Origin: Thermoplasmata archaeon
Lineage (GTDB): Archaea > Thermoplasmatota > Thermoplasmata > Thermoplasmatales > Thermoplasmataceae
Length of the DNA: 16,005 bases
Assembly: GCA_021806355.1 (NCBI GenBank)
Contig: JAJZXT010000078.1
Span: 1 to 16,005, forward strand
Direction: 5' to 3'
The notes below the pieces were generated by a model. That model worked only from the letters and a program-made list of their open reading frames with translations. It searched no databases and was not told the DNA's origin. This document shows, in pieces, positions 6,816-13,288 of this stretch (position 1 is the stretch's first letter; every line of letters starts with the position of its first letter). A program made the translations under genes and the position numbers.

Positions 6816-6940
6816 TTTCTATTTGGATAAGAATCTTTTTTTTGTTTTTGCATGAATACCTGAAAAGGTTAATATCAAAATAAAAATCCGGATGAAAGCT
6901 TTAGAAAGATATTAAATAACGCTAAATTATAAGGCTTTAG

Positions 6941-7013
6941 GCCGTGATAGCTCAGTTGGGAGAGCGCCAGACTGAAGATCTGGAGGTCGCTGGTTCAATC
7001 CCGGCTCACGGCA
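6941..7013 (+). tRNA. tRNA-Phe (anticodon GAA)
   Basis: The acceptor stem GCCGTGA (6941-6947) pairs with TCACGGC (7006-7012), with A7013 as discriminator. The anticodon stem CCAGA/TCTGG encloses CTGAAGA, giving anticodon GAA. The T arm is GCTGG-TTCAATC-CCGGC. There is no intron and CCA is not encoded. A/T-rich candidates for a TATA box (ATTAAATAA about 6911-6919) lie in the divergent region shared with cobQ. I found no repeat of the tRNA 3' end nearby that would mark an attachment site. Confidence 0.95.
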
Positions 7014-7016
7014 TTT

Positions 7017-7115
7017 ATGGGTTCGCCGATAACCTTGAGTCAAATTTATCCTGATGGAAGTTTGGATCACAAGATAATCTTCATCGGTTCTTATGGCAAT
7101 TCCTTCATTCTTTAA
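7017..7115 (+). CDS. possible 32-residue ORF just after tRNA-Phe
   Basis: An ATG three bases after the tRNA discriminator opens a 32-codon frame reading MGSPITLSQIYPDGSLDHKI and ending GSYGNSFIL. Its composition is protein-like, but there is no Shine-Dalgarno. It would depend on the tRNA-Phe transcript, mirroring the tRNA-Gln/SAMP arrangement. I recognise no family, and a frame this short often arises by chance. Bases 7116-7171 otherwise hold only the likely promoter of the next gene. Confidence 0.15.
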   Translation: MGSPITLSQIYPDGSLDHKIIFIGSYGNSFIL

Positions 7116-7171
7116 TGGAAATTTACTACAATAGATTAATTAGGGAATTTATTTTGTTCTCAATGTAAATA

Positions 7172-8422
7172 TTGAAAAACAAGGATCCTTCATGGAAATT
7201 TGGATTTCCTGCATCATACTGGAGGCTATTTTTTTCAAGAATACTTTCCAGGAGTTCAGGATCAATCTTTTCGCTGCTTATACTATGGATTGCATTTATA
7301 GATACCCATTCAGGGCTTGTAATAGCAATTATTGGCATATCTCAAATTGTGAGCCCAGCAATCCTGAGTGCCCTCATTGGAAATTATGTGGATGTTATAG
7401 ACAGAAGAAAAATTATGCTTGTTTCCCAAGTTGTCAGGGCATCAATACAGCTTTCATTTTTTATTTATATTGTAAATTATGGTTTTAACCTCATTTTCTC
7501 GGTTATCCTCCTTTTCTCATATTCAACTATGGGGATTTTGTACCGTATCTCTGAAAGTTCATATCTTCCGGATATTATTGACCCTAAGAAACTACAGAAT
7601 GCTAACGGTTTTCTGAGAACTTCCTCAAACATTTCAGGCATAGTTTCTACGGCAGCTGCTGGGGTAGTTATCATTCTGATTGGCGCAGCCAAGGGGCTTC
7701 TTATTACCGCTCCAGAATTCCTGGTATCCGGAATCCTCCTGATCAATCTTCAAGTGGTTGCCCCTAAGGAACGCATCCGGAAACGGGTAAGATCAGAGCT
7801 TTCAGAGGGGTTTCACTGGCTTCTTGGAATGCGGGGTCTGTTCTTCCTTACAATATCGGCAATGTTCATTAATTTCTTCTTCAATATGTCTGAACCGTTC
7901 TACGTCGTGTTTAACGGTGTGTTGCTTGGGGGAAGCTCGATCGTTTTTGCTCTAATGCTTGCCTTTTATACATTGGGGGATATTTTTGGCACTCTTATTT
8001 CCGGGAAGATCAGATCGATAAAGCACACTGGATTCCATTGGACAATGGTTTATGGTTTCACGAGTGGCGTTCTTATATTTCTCATGACGGTTTTTCATAA
8101 TTATATCTTTGTGCTTGCTATCAATATATTCATAGGCGCCTGTTTGGGGATTGGCGGGAATACATGGCTATCATATGCACAGAGAGTTGTTCCCTCAGAA
8201 ATGAGAGGGCGGTATTTTGGCATAGACAGTATGGGAAGCTATGCCATAATGCCTCTCGGAGAAGCCATAGGAGGATTGATGATAACGTTTTATGGAGTAT
8301 ATTTTTCATTTATTTTTTCTGCGGCAGGATTAATGGCATCCGGTCTTGGATTTTTTGCGATCAAGTCTCTTCGCCATCTGGGAAACGAACTTGATGATGA
8401 AGTGGAAAATTTACCTGCTTGA
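7172..8422 (+). CDS. major facilitator superfamily transporter (MFS_3/DHA3-like exporter)
   Basis: A 416-residue polytopic membrane protein with about 12 hydrophobic segments. The loop after the second helix, GNYVDVIDRRKIMLVSQVVRA, is the MFS motif A region in the form seen in the MFS_3 (EntS/multidrug-like) group. A second cue is the segment around SYAQRVVPSEMRGRYFGIDS, a common MFS_3 half-repeat loop (VP-x-x-x-RGR). The role is probably proton-driven export of a drug, siderophore or metabolite; the substrate cannot be read from sequence. The start is TTG at 7172, because a stop (TAA 7166-7168) lies just upstream; ATTTATTTT about 20-25 bases before it suggests a leaderless mRNA. It converges on the next gene with a 40-base gap and has no same-strand partner. 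Confidence 0.88.
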   Translation: MKNKDPSWKFGFPASYWRLFFSRILSRSSGSIFSLLILWIAFIDTHSGLVIAIIGISQIVSPAILSALIGNYVDVIDRRKIMLVSQVVRASIQLSFFIYIVNYGFNLIFSVILLFSYSTMGILYRISESSYLPDIIDPKKLQNANGFLRTSSNISGIVSTAAAGVVIILIGAAKGLLITAPEFLVSGILLINLQVVAPKERIRKRVRSELSEGFHWLLGMRGLFFLTISAMFINFFFNMSEPFYVVFNGVLLGGSSIVFALMLAFYTLGDIFGTLISGKIRSIKHTGFHWTMVYGFTSGVLIFLMTVFHNYIFVLAINIFIGACLGIGGNTWLSYAQRVVPSEMRGRYFGIDSMGSYAIMPLGEAIGGLMITFYGVYFSFIFSAAGLMASGLGFFAIKSLRHLGNELDDEVENLPA

Positions 8423-8462
8423 TGACTCAAGCAAAAAGTTAGATTCCAGCAAACCGGCGAAA

Positions 8463-8939
8463 TCAATGATACCAAAGATGGGCTGTGATATCAACCGCTG
8501 ATCCAACTGCCACGATTAAGATGAGGAGCGAAACTACAAAGAGGAGGACATTTCCGGTGTCAAACGAAAGAACAATGAGAAATATCGCAAGGAACATATT
8601 GAAAATCTGGCCATAGAGGGTATGGGTCCTGCCCTCAAAAAACATCTTCACAAATTCCTCCCATGTGATCATTTCGTCCTTAATCTGGGGCTCAGGATTT
8701 TTTAATCCTAATATTTCAAGTATCGGGCGCTTCTTTTTCTTATAGGATTCAACCGATGGTATTTGCCTGGTTTTTGATGTGGCAGGTTGAGGTTTCACTT
8801 GGACATTTCCATTCTTTTGTTTCTTATCTTTTCTCTTTTGCCGAACATTACTGGTTGTCCTCTCATCATTTGTGTTATTCACGGGCTGCTGCATATTTTG
8901 GGTCGGCCCAACTTCTTTCTTCTTTCTACCTAGCACCAA
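8463..8939 (-). CDS. hypothetical membrane protein with a basic N-terminal tail and two C-terminal helices
   Basis: I do not recognise this 158-residue protein. Residues 1-70 are polar, Gln/Asn-rich and strongly basic (LGRKKKEV, VRQKRKDKKQKNG, ESYKKKKRP) and probably disordered. A short amphipathic part follows (KDEMITWEEFVKMFFEGR, about 87-104). Two hydrophobic segments then form a tight hairpin: about 110-126 (YGQIFNMFLAIFLIVLSF) and 130-150 (NVLLFVVSLLILIVAVGS). With the basic tail inside, both ends would be cytoplasmic. Start is TTG 8939 or GTG 8936; an A/T-rich box centred about 30 bases upstream fits a leaderless mRNA. A positively charged tail on a membrane hairpin could bind RNA, ribosomes or DNA, but that is speculation. 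It is probably lineage-restricted. Confidence 0.7.
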   Translation of the reverse strand: MVLGRKKKEVGPTQNMQQPVNNTNDERTTSNVRQKRKDKKQKNGNVQVKPQPATSKTRQIPSVESYKKKKRPILEILGLKNPEPQIKDEMITWEEFVKMFFEGRTHTLYGQIFNMFLAIFLIVLSFDTGNVLLFVVSLLILIVAVGSAVDITAHLWYH

Positions 8940-9039
8940 GTAATTTTCTTTAAGGTTAGCGGCAATATTAATTTATTTGTTAATGGATTTTTTCGTAACG
9001 TTGGAAGAGCCAAGATAATATCTCTTTTGAACAACTCCG

Positions 9040-9399
9040 TTACCAAAGTTGAAGATTTCCAGTTATGCTGTCAATCAGGGTAGATTCAGCAGGTCCTATT
9101 CCAAGACAGGTTACAGTTCCAGGAGGTATCTGCGTTAGACCTGCATCTGATATGAGAGAGGTATGCAGCCCGTTATCTTCAGCCATTTGCTTAAGTTTAT
9201 AGAGTTCTTCAAGCCCTGATGCCTTCACAACAACCTTCTTGCTTCCCATGGATTCCCAATTCCTGAAGACCTTCTTGTTTTTCTTTTCTGAAAGAAGGGC
9301 AAGATTAACTGCAGCATGGGCTACCTGTGCAGCCATCTTGCCTTTGCCTATATCCAGGTCTTTTCTTATGACTACCACAAGCTTATATTCCTCTACCAA
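9040..9399 (-). CDS. pth2: peptidyl-tRNA hydrolase, archaeal/eukaryotic type (Pth2)
   Basis: Releases peptides from prematurely dissociated peptidyl-tRNA, in the cytosol. It has 119 residues, typical for Pth2. Family motifs are in place: YKLVVVIRKDLDIGKGKMAA (residues 5-24) followed by QVAHAA, then KKVVVKASGLEEL (54-66) and SLISDAGLTQIPPGTVTCLG (81-100), with IGP at 101-103. The start is TTG at 9399, inside the end of carS; the two genes overlap by seven bases (TTGGTAG), which suggests translational coupling. It is the third gene of an overlapping unit with the HTH-CBS regulator and carS. The 100 bases downstream (8940-9039) show no clear terminator. Confidence 0.95.
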   Translation of the reverse strand: MVEEYKLVVVIRKDLDIGKGKMAAQVAHAAVNLALLSEKKNKKVFRNWESMGSKKVVVKASGLEELYKLKQMAEDNGLHTSLISDAGLTQIPPGTVTCLGIGPAESTLIDSITGNLQLW

Positions 9400-9953
9400 G
9401 GTACATCCTTCCTGTGTAACTTGAAAGCTAATATATTTACCGATCTATGCAACGGTGGTGTGAGGATAAGTATGGCAATAATCGGAATCAGGTATGGATA
9501 CGCAGAATAGAAAAATGACGGAGAAAATACAAAAAGAAACACCGTTGCAGATATCACGAATGGCCATTGGTCAAGGAGGTTGCCTTTTGCTCCGCTGTTC
9601 ATCCTGATCCTTCTCTTTATGAAGGACCCAATAAGATCCCCAACCATGGAACCAAAACTCATTGCAGCTATTGGTATCATGGCATTATAGATATTCGTTC
9701 CATAATTTACATTGAGTACTGAAGTTTTCAAGACAATCGCAAATATGATCACCCCAAATATAATGCCAATAAATGATCCACCAAAAAAACCGCTTATTGT
9801 TTTCCCGTCTCCAAATATTCTTCTTCCATCAAAGAAATTCCTCCCAAAATCCATCTTTCCCTTTCCACCTGTAATAACGGCACCTGGATTTGAGATGAAT
9901 GCGGGAATAAATAGTATTATTCCCTGTATCATATCATAAAGGACGTTCACCAT
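9393..9953 (-). CDS. carS: CDP-2,3-bis-(O-geranylgeranyl)-sn-glycerol synthase (CDP-archaeol synthase)
   Basis: Transfers CMP from CTP to digeranylgeranylglyceryl phosphate, giving the activated intermediate for archaeal polar lipid headgroups; integral membrane enzyme. It has 186 residues and about five hydrophobic segments. The family's hallmark cytoplasmic loop is clear at residues 29-60: GGKGKMDFGRNFFDGRRIFG then DGKTISGFFGG. A second conserved region is SFGSMVGDLIGSFIKRRI followed by GAKGNLLDQWPF. ATG 9953 overlaps the upstream HTH-CBS gene by 20 bases, and the gene's end overlaps pth2 by 7, so all three are probably translated from one mRNA. A GTG one codon later is an alternative start. 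Identification is confident. Confidence 0.95.
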   Translation of the reverse strand: MVNVLYDMIQGIILFIPAFISNPGAVITGGKGKMDFGRNFFDGRRIFGDGKTISGFFGGSFIGIIFGVIIFAIVLKTSVLNVNYGTNIYNAMIPIAAMSFGSMVGDLIGSFIKRRIRMNSGAKGNLLDQWPFVISATVFLFVFSPSFFYSAYPYLIPIIAILILTPPLHRSVNILAFKLHRKDVPW

Positions 9954-10524
9954 ATAACTCTACTGCCTTCAGTATATCTGCCTTTGATATTATTCCTTTC
10001 AGGTCACCACCATCCATTATGAGAACTGCGTTCGAAAATCTCAAGATAGGATAAATTACGCTTACCGGTGTGTTCAATGGCATTTGAGGAAGAGTTGGCC
10101 CCATAACTTTCCTTACAGTAAGATTTTTCAGGGAGTCTATTGATGTTCCCTTCAGAAGGATCTCATTCACATCTGCTTCCGTGATTGTCCCCATTATCTT
10201 GTTCTCCCCGTTAACTACCGGTAGCTGTGAATATCCTTTTTCCCGCATGGTATTGAGTGCCACTATTATTGAATCGTTGAAATGGCATGTAATGACGGCC
10301 TTCGACATTATCTTGCTTGCCGTTAGGTCGAATGATTCTGCTTTTTTGCTGAAGACAGAGAGATAATCATAAATTTTTCTTATTTTGTCATATGTAGGAT
10401 TTATTGAGCCCTTCTCCATTCTGGCAATATAAGACTGGCTGACTCCACATATCCTAGCCAGATCCTTCTGGCTTATGCCAAGGTTCTTTCGCATTTTTCC
10501 TATTTCCTCGATCGTTGGAAGCAT
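9934..10524 (-). CDS. XRE-type HTH regulator with two CBS domains
   Basis: A 196-residue predicted transcription regulator. A Cro/C1-type helix-turn-helix spans about residues 16-56 (GISQKDLARICGVSQSYIAR, then MEKGSINPTYDKIRKIYDYL). A CBS pair follows: about 68-122 (SKIMSKAVITC to GYSQLPVVNGENKIMGTITE) and 136-190 (VRKVMGPTLPQMPLNTPVSV to MDGGDLKGIISKADILKAVE). CBS pairs usually bind adenosyl compounds such as AMP, ATP or SAM, so DNA binding may respond to energy or methyl-donor state. The frame extends to 10614, but ATG 10524 has a TATA box 25 bases upstream and the longer N-terminus (MIEITILLWIIVKI) is promoter DNA. It heads the carS-pth2 unit, with paired dyads upstream (10565-10603). Autoregulation and control of carS are inference. 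Confidence 0.88.
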   Translation of the reverse strand: MLPTIEEIGKMRKNLGISQKDLARICGVSQSYIARMEKGSINPTYDKIRKIYDYLSVFSKKAESFDLTASKIMSKAVITCHFNDSIIVALNTMREKGYSQLPVVNGENKIMGTITEADVNEILLKGTSIDSLKNLTVRKVMGPTLPQMPLNTPVSVIYPILRFSNAVLIMDGGDLKGIISKADILKAVELYGERPL

Positions 10525-10545
10525 TATGTGTCGATGTTGACTTGG

Positions 10546-10553
10546 TATAAATA
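10546..10553 (-). promoter_or_regulatory. TATA box of the HTH-CBS/carS/pth2 operon
   Basis: TATTTATA on the minus strand, centred 25 bases before the ATG at 10524, the classic spacing for a leaderless archaeal transcript. Confidence 0.6.
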
Positions 10554-10564
10554 TTATTATGTTG

Positions 10565-10603
10565 AATAGTGATATTTTTACTATTATCCACAGTAATATT
10601 GTG
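10565..10603. promoter_or_regulatory. two adjacent dyads between divergent promoters, candidate operator
   Basis: Dyad one is AATAGT (10565-10570) and ACTATT (10580-10585) with a 9-base spacer. Dyad two is CACA (10589-10592) and TGTG (10600-10603) with a 7-base spacer. Their centres (10575 and 10596) are 21 bases apart, two helical turns. They lie between the TATA box of the HTH-CBS operon (10546-10553) and that of the divergent membrane protein gene (10617-10624). This is a natural place for the HTH-CBS protein to bind. The arms are short and A/T-rich, so chance is a real alternative. Confidence 0.35.
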
Positions 10604-10616
10604 ATTTCAATCAATA

Positions 10617-10624
10617 TTTATATT
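10617..10624 (+). promoter_or_regulatory. TATA box of the membrane protein gene at 10644
   Basis: TTTATATT centred about 24 bases before the TTG start at 10644, again predicting a leaderless transcript, divergent from the HTH-CBS operon. Confidence 0.5.
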
Positions 10625-10643
10625 AAAGAGAAATAGCAGCACA

Positions 10644-11411
10644 TTGGAATCCAAGGTATCTTCATTTCATGACTGGCTCATCCGCAATAATAAAGTGACA
10701 ATGCCCGTATTAGCGATAGGAGTTTCCCTTATCCTTGCACTCTTTTCCATTTTTGTGTCCGCTTATATTCAATACGTTATTCCATTCGCAGTATTCTCAG
10801 CGATGCATTATACTGGCTTTTTTGGCGTTAAAAAACGCTTGCTGTACGGTTTCCTTATTTTCATAGTAATTTGGCTGTTAGCAATGACTATAATGCTTCC
10901 TTATTCTTATTTCAATCCTGGTCCCCAAACATTAAGCACCAGCAACGGAGGTTCCATAACCACAACTATCACCCCTTTTTGTGGGATCCATAATGATTTC
11001 AACATTTCGTCGGTCATCACGTCAGTTCCGGATAATCAATCGTATACGGCATCCGTGGCAATAATTAGTGATACCTATTACGGTGCAACGCTTTATAAAT
11101 ACATTAACCTGACCAGCATAAGCACTCCAAGCACGGGAATCGTTCAGGTTAATGTTACTTTATCTTCTATTCCAACTGGGATATATTATATCCAAACAAA
11201 TTTGATCGGAAACAGCCACAAATTCAACGTAACCTCAAATGTTGTGAAGGGACCCCTCGACGTTTCGGGTGAAACGTTTTATAGTTACCTGCTTATTGAT
11301 TATTTCCCGCTTTATGTGCTATTTTTCGAAATAATACTATCTGGAGGAATGATGTTTGCCAGAAGCATATCCCATAGCAGGTCATATTCAAATATAAATC
11401 CCAAACAGTAA
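10644..11411 (+). CDS. hypothetical membrane protein with a glycosylatable outer domain
   Basis: Not a family I recognise; 255 residues. The N-terminal part has two or three hydrophobic segments: about 19-40 (TMPVLAIGVSLILALFSIFV), about 42-58, and 66-86 (RLLYGFLIFIVIWLLAMTIM). A Ser/Thr/Asn-rich region (about 88-212) then looks extracytoplasmic, with N-glycosylation sequons at Asn120, Asn131, Asn155, Asn170 and Asn195. Another helix (about 217-238, FPLYVLFFEIILSGGMMF) and a short polar tail end the protein. The outer part has the beta-rich look of an Ig-like or surface domain (TGIVQVNVTLSSIPTGIYYI). The start is TTG. It is divergent from the HTH-CBS operon and ends 30 bases before the PhoU-type gene, so it could share either one's regulation. 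Probably a cell-surface protein; function unknown. Confidence 0.7.
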   Translation: MESKVSSFHDWLIRNNKVTMPVLAIGVSLILALFSIFVSAYIQYVIPFAVFSAMHYTGFFGVKKRLLYGFLIFIVIWLLAMTIMLPYSYFNPGPQTLSTSNGGSITTTITPFCGIHNDFNISSVITSVPDNQSYTASVAIISDTYYGATLYKYINLTSISTPSTGIVQVNVTLSSIPTGIYYIQTNLIGNSHKFNVTSNVVKGPLDVSGETFYSYLLIDYFPLYVLFFEIILSGGMMFARSISHSRSYSNINPKQ

Positions 11412-11441
11412 ATTCCATTATGGTATTTCTTATTTCTATGC

Positions 11442-12419
11442 ATGGCAGAATATAACAGGAGAGTACAGCTAACGGGAGGTGCAACTTTTGTGGTATCTCT
11501 CCCACACGAATGGACAAGTAGAAATGGCATTAAAAAGGGTACTGGAATAAATATAGAAGACCTTGGAACTAAACTTGTTCTCAGGAAGGATTCGTCGTCC
11601 AGGGATGAGGTGACAAGGTCCCTTGAGATTGGAGCGAAGACTCCCCGTGAGGCCATACATCGTGCCCTGACTTCCTATTATATTGCAGGCTTTGATAATT
11701 TGATTGTTAAAAGCACCTCTTACATGGACGAGCGAGCAAGGAACGAGATTAAGAGCTTTTCAAAACTTGTAATGGGTGTCGAAATATTTGAGGAAACATC
11801 AAAAACGATGACACTTCAGAATGTTCTCGATTCCAGTTCTTTTCCAATGGCCAAGGCGTTTAGAAGAATGGCGCTCAATGTCGAGACGATGATATCAGAT
11901 ACCCTGAGGGCAATAGAAGAAAATGATTCTGAATTGAGGGATAGCATAATCTCAAGAGATGATGAAGTGGACAGGTACCACTTTTACATGATGAAAGAGG
12001 TCGTGAAAAAATCTGCCGATGACCATTCGGTCATCTTTCTGCTCCTTCTATCAAGGATCATGGAAAGAATTGCAGATCACGCCGTGAATATATGCCTATT
12101 CCTCAAATCCAATGAGGAGGAGAGGCACGAGAAAATTGACAGCCATATAAGTGAATACCTGAAATCCAGCAATAACTTGTTCATGAAGTGCGTTGAACAA
12201 TATAATAGAAAGGATATTGGTGCATTAAACTCATTGATAGAAACAAGAAATGATATCATTAAGGGAAGGACTGATATCAGGCGAAGTGTCCTGGCAAATT
12301 CCAATCTCCTGTCCTGGTCGATCGCTGAGGAAATATCCAGAATCGGTCTGTATTCCATTGATATTGCAGAGATTCTGATGGACATGGTGCTTTCCGGTGC
12401 CGAAGAAGCAAAGATCTGA
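11442..12419 (+). CDS. AbrB-PhoU family regulator (archaeal phosphate-uptake regulator type)
   Basis: 325 residues with a two-part architecture known from archaeal PhoU-like regulators. An N-terminal SpoVT/AbrB-type DNA-binding domain (about 4-50: YNRRVQLTGGATFVVSLPHE, IKKGTGINIEDLGTKLVLRK) is followed by two helical PhoU repeats. One has RRMALNVETMISDTLRAIEE (about 141-160) and the next RIMERIADHAVNICLF (about 205-220), where the E-x-x-x-D pattern matches the PhoU metal-binding motif. Such proteins usually control phosphate transport genes, but no pst genes are in this window, so the regulated target is unknown. ATG 11442 has no clear Shine-Dalgarno; the upstream gene ends 30 bases before and cotranscription is possible. 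It converges with the MBL-fold gene, leaving a single base between stops. Confidence 0.88.
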   Translation: MAEYNRRVQLTGGATFVVSLPHEWTSRNGIKKGTGINIEDLGTKLVLRKDSSSRDEVTRSLEIGAKTPREAIHRALTSYYIAGFDNLIVKSTSYMDERARNEIKSFSKLVMGVEIFEETSKTMTLQNVLDSSSFPMAKAFRRMALNVETMISDTLRAIEENDSELRDSIISRDDEVDRYHFYMMKEVVKKSADDHSVIFLLLLSRIMERIADHAVNICLFLKSNEEERHEKIDSHISEYLKSSNNLFMKCVEQYNRKDIGALNSLIETRNDIIKGRTDIRRSVLANSNLLSWSIAEEISRIGLYSIDIAEILMDMVLSGAEEAKI

Positions 12420-12420
12420 A

Positions 12421-13251
12421 TCATTCCATAACGTTTACAGCCTCTATCTCAGGATTTGATTCGTCTCCCGACAGATATGCTGCACTGGTTTTCGTGTCAT
12501 GGCTGAACAGGCATAAGCGCCTCTCCCTGATTGCCTGCCTGATCAGTTTTTTCTTGTATCGTATTGTTTCCATGGGATATGTATCAATTGCGGTGAGATA
12601 ACCGGTTTTCAGGTAAAATGTATTCGGGATCAAATCCCCGAAATATGTCAATCTGTGATTGCCATCCTCATATGAGAATGCACAGTGCCCACTTGTGTGC
12701 CCGGATGTTTGCACAATTTTCATGCCTCCCTGAATGTTCGATGATCCGGATATTATCCTGGTTTTTCTCTTTGCGAAATTTTTATCCCATTGAGTGTAAC
12801 TGCCCTTTGTAAATTCGTTTGGTTTGCGGAAGTTTTCCAATTCCCTTTTGTTTATCACTGGGACTGCATCAGGAAGGAAATATGTACCTGCCTCATCCTT
12901 TTCAAATGTGTGCCCCATATGATCAAAATGCATGTGGCTGTGCAGAATATATGTAATTTTCCTCTGAAGATCCATTTCGATCAAGCTCTTCGATAAATCC
13001 TCAGATTTGTTTACCTGAAACCATTTCTTTTTTAATGGATCCGGGTTCAGCCCCAAACCGGAATCTATCATGAAGCTTTTTTCCTTGCCGATTATTATAG
13101 GAATGTTCGTCTGGAGAGGTACCCTTCCCTCGTTATTCGGAACAATATGCCGGGACCAGACATTCCTCGGTATGATTCCGAATGCTGCTCCGGTATCAAG
13201 CGTGAACGTCCCATCCCTAAAAATTAAAATTTCAGAATTCCCGAACTTCAT
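12421..13251 (-). CDS. metallo-beta-lactamase-fold hydrolase, lactonase-like
   Basis: 276 residues of the MBL superfamily. The dinuclear metal motif HSHMHFDHMGH (residues 104-114) supplies His106, His108, Asp110 and His111. Further expected ligands are His185 in TSGHTSGHC (183-191), Asp206 in FGDLIPN and His251 in FSHD. The pattern, including the GHTSGH segment, resembles the N-acyl-homoserine-lactone lactonase (AiiA-like) branch, but many related enzymes act on other esters and lactones, so the substrate is open. ATG 13251 has an A/T stretch (TATTTTAACC) about 25 bases upstream. It is monocistronic and converges on the PhoU-type gene with one base between. Family secure, reaction uncertain. 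Confidence 0.9.
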   Translation of the reverse strand: MKFGNSEILIFRDGTFTLDTGAAFGIIPRNVWSRHIVPNNEGRVPLQTNIPIIIGKEKSFMIDSGLGLNPDPLKKKWFQVNKSEDLSKSLIEMDLQRKITYILHSHMHFDHMGHTFEKDEAGTYFLPDAVPVINKRELENFRKPNEFTKGSYTQWDKNFAKRKTRIISGSSNIQGGMKIVQTSGHTSGHCAFSYEDGNHRLTYFGDLIPNTFYLKTGYLTAIDTYPMETIRYKKKLIRQAIRERRLCLFSHDTKTSAAYLSGDESNPEIEAVNVME

Positions 13252-13288
13252 GAAAAATATATGGGTTTAATGGTTAAAATATTGTTGC

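Noticed and set aside
7014..7171. Integration site downstream of tRNA-Phe
   Set aside because: No repeat of the tRNA 3' end and no integrase gene; the following genes look chromosomal.
7126..7338. 70-residue minus-strand frame over the MFS start
   Set aside because: It is antisense to a clear transporter gene and has no family features.
10525..10614. N-terminal extension of the HTH-CBS protein
   Set aside because: The hydrophobic extra residues translate the promoter and the dyads; ATG 10524 has a well-placed TATA box.
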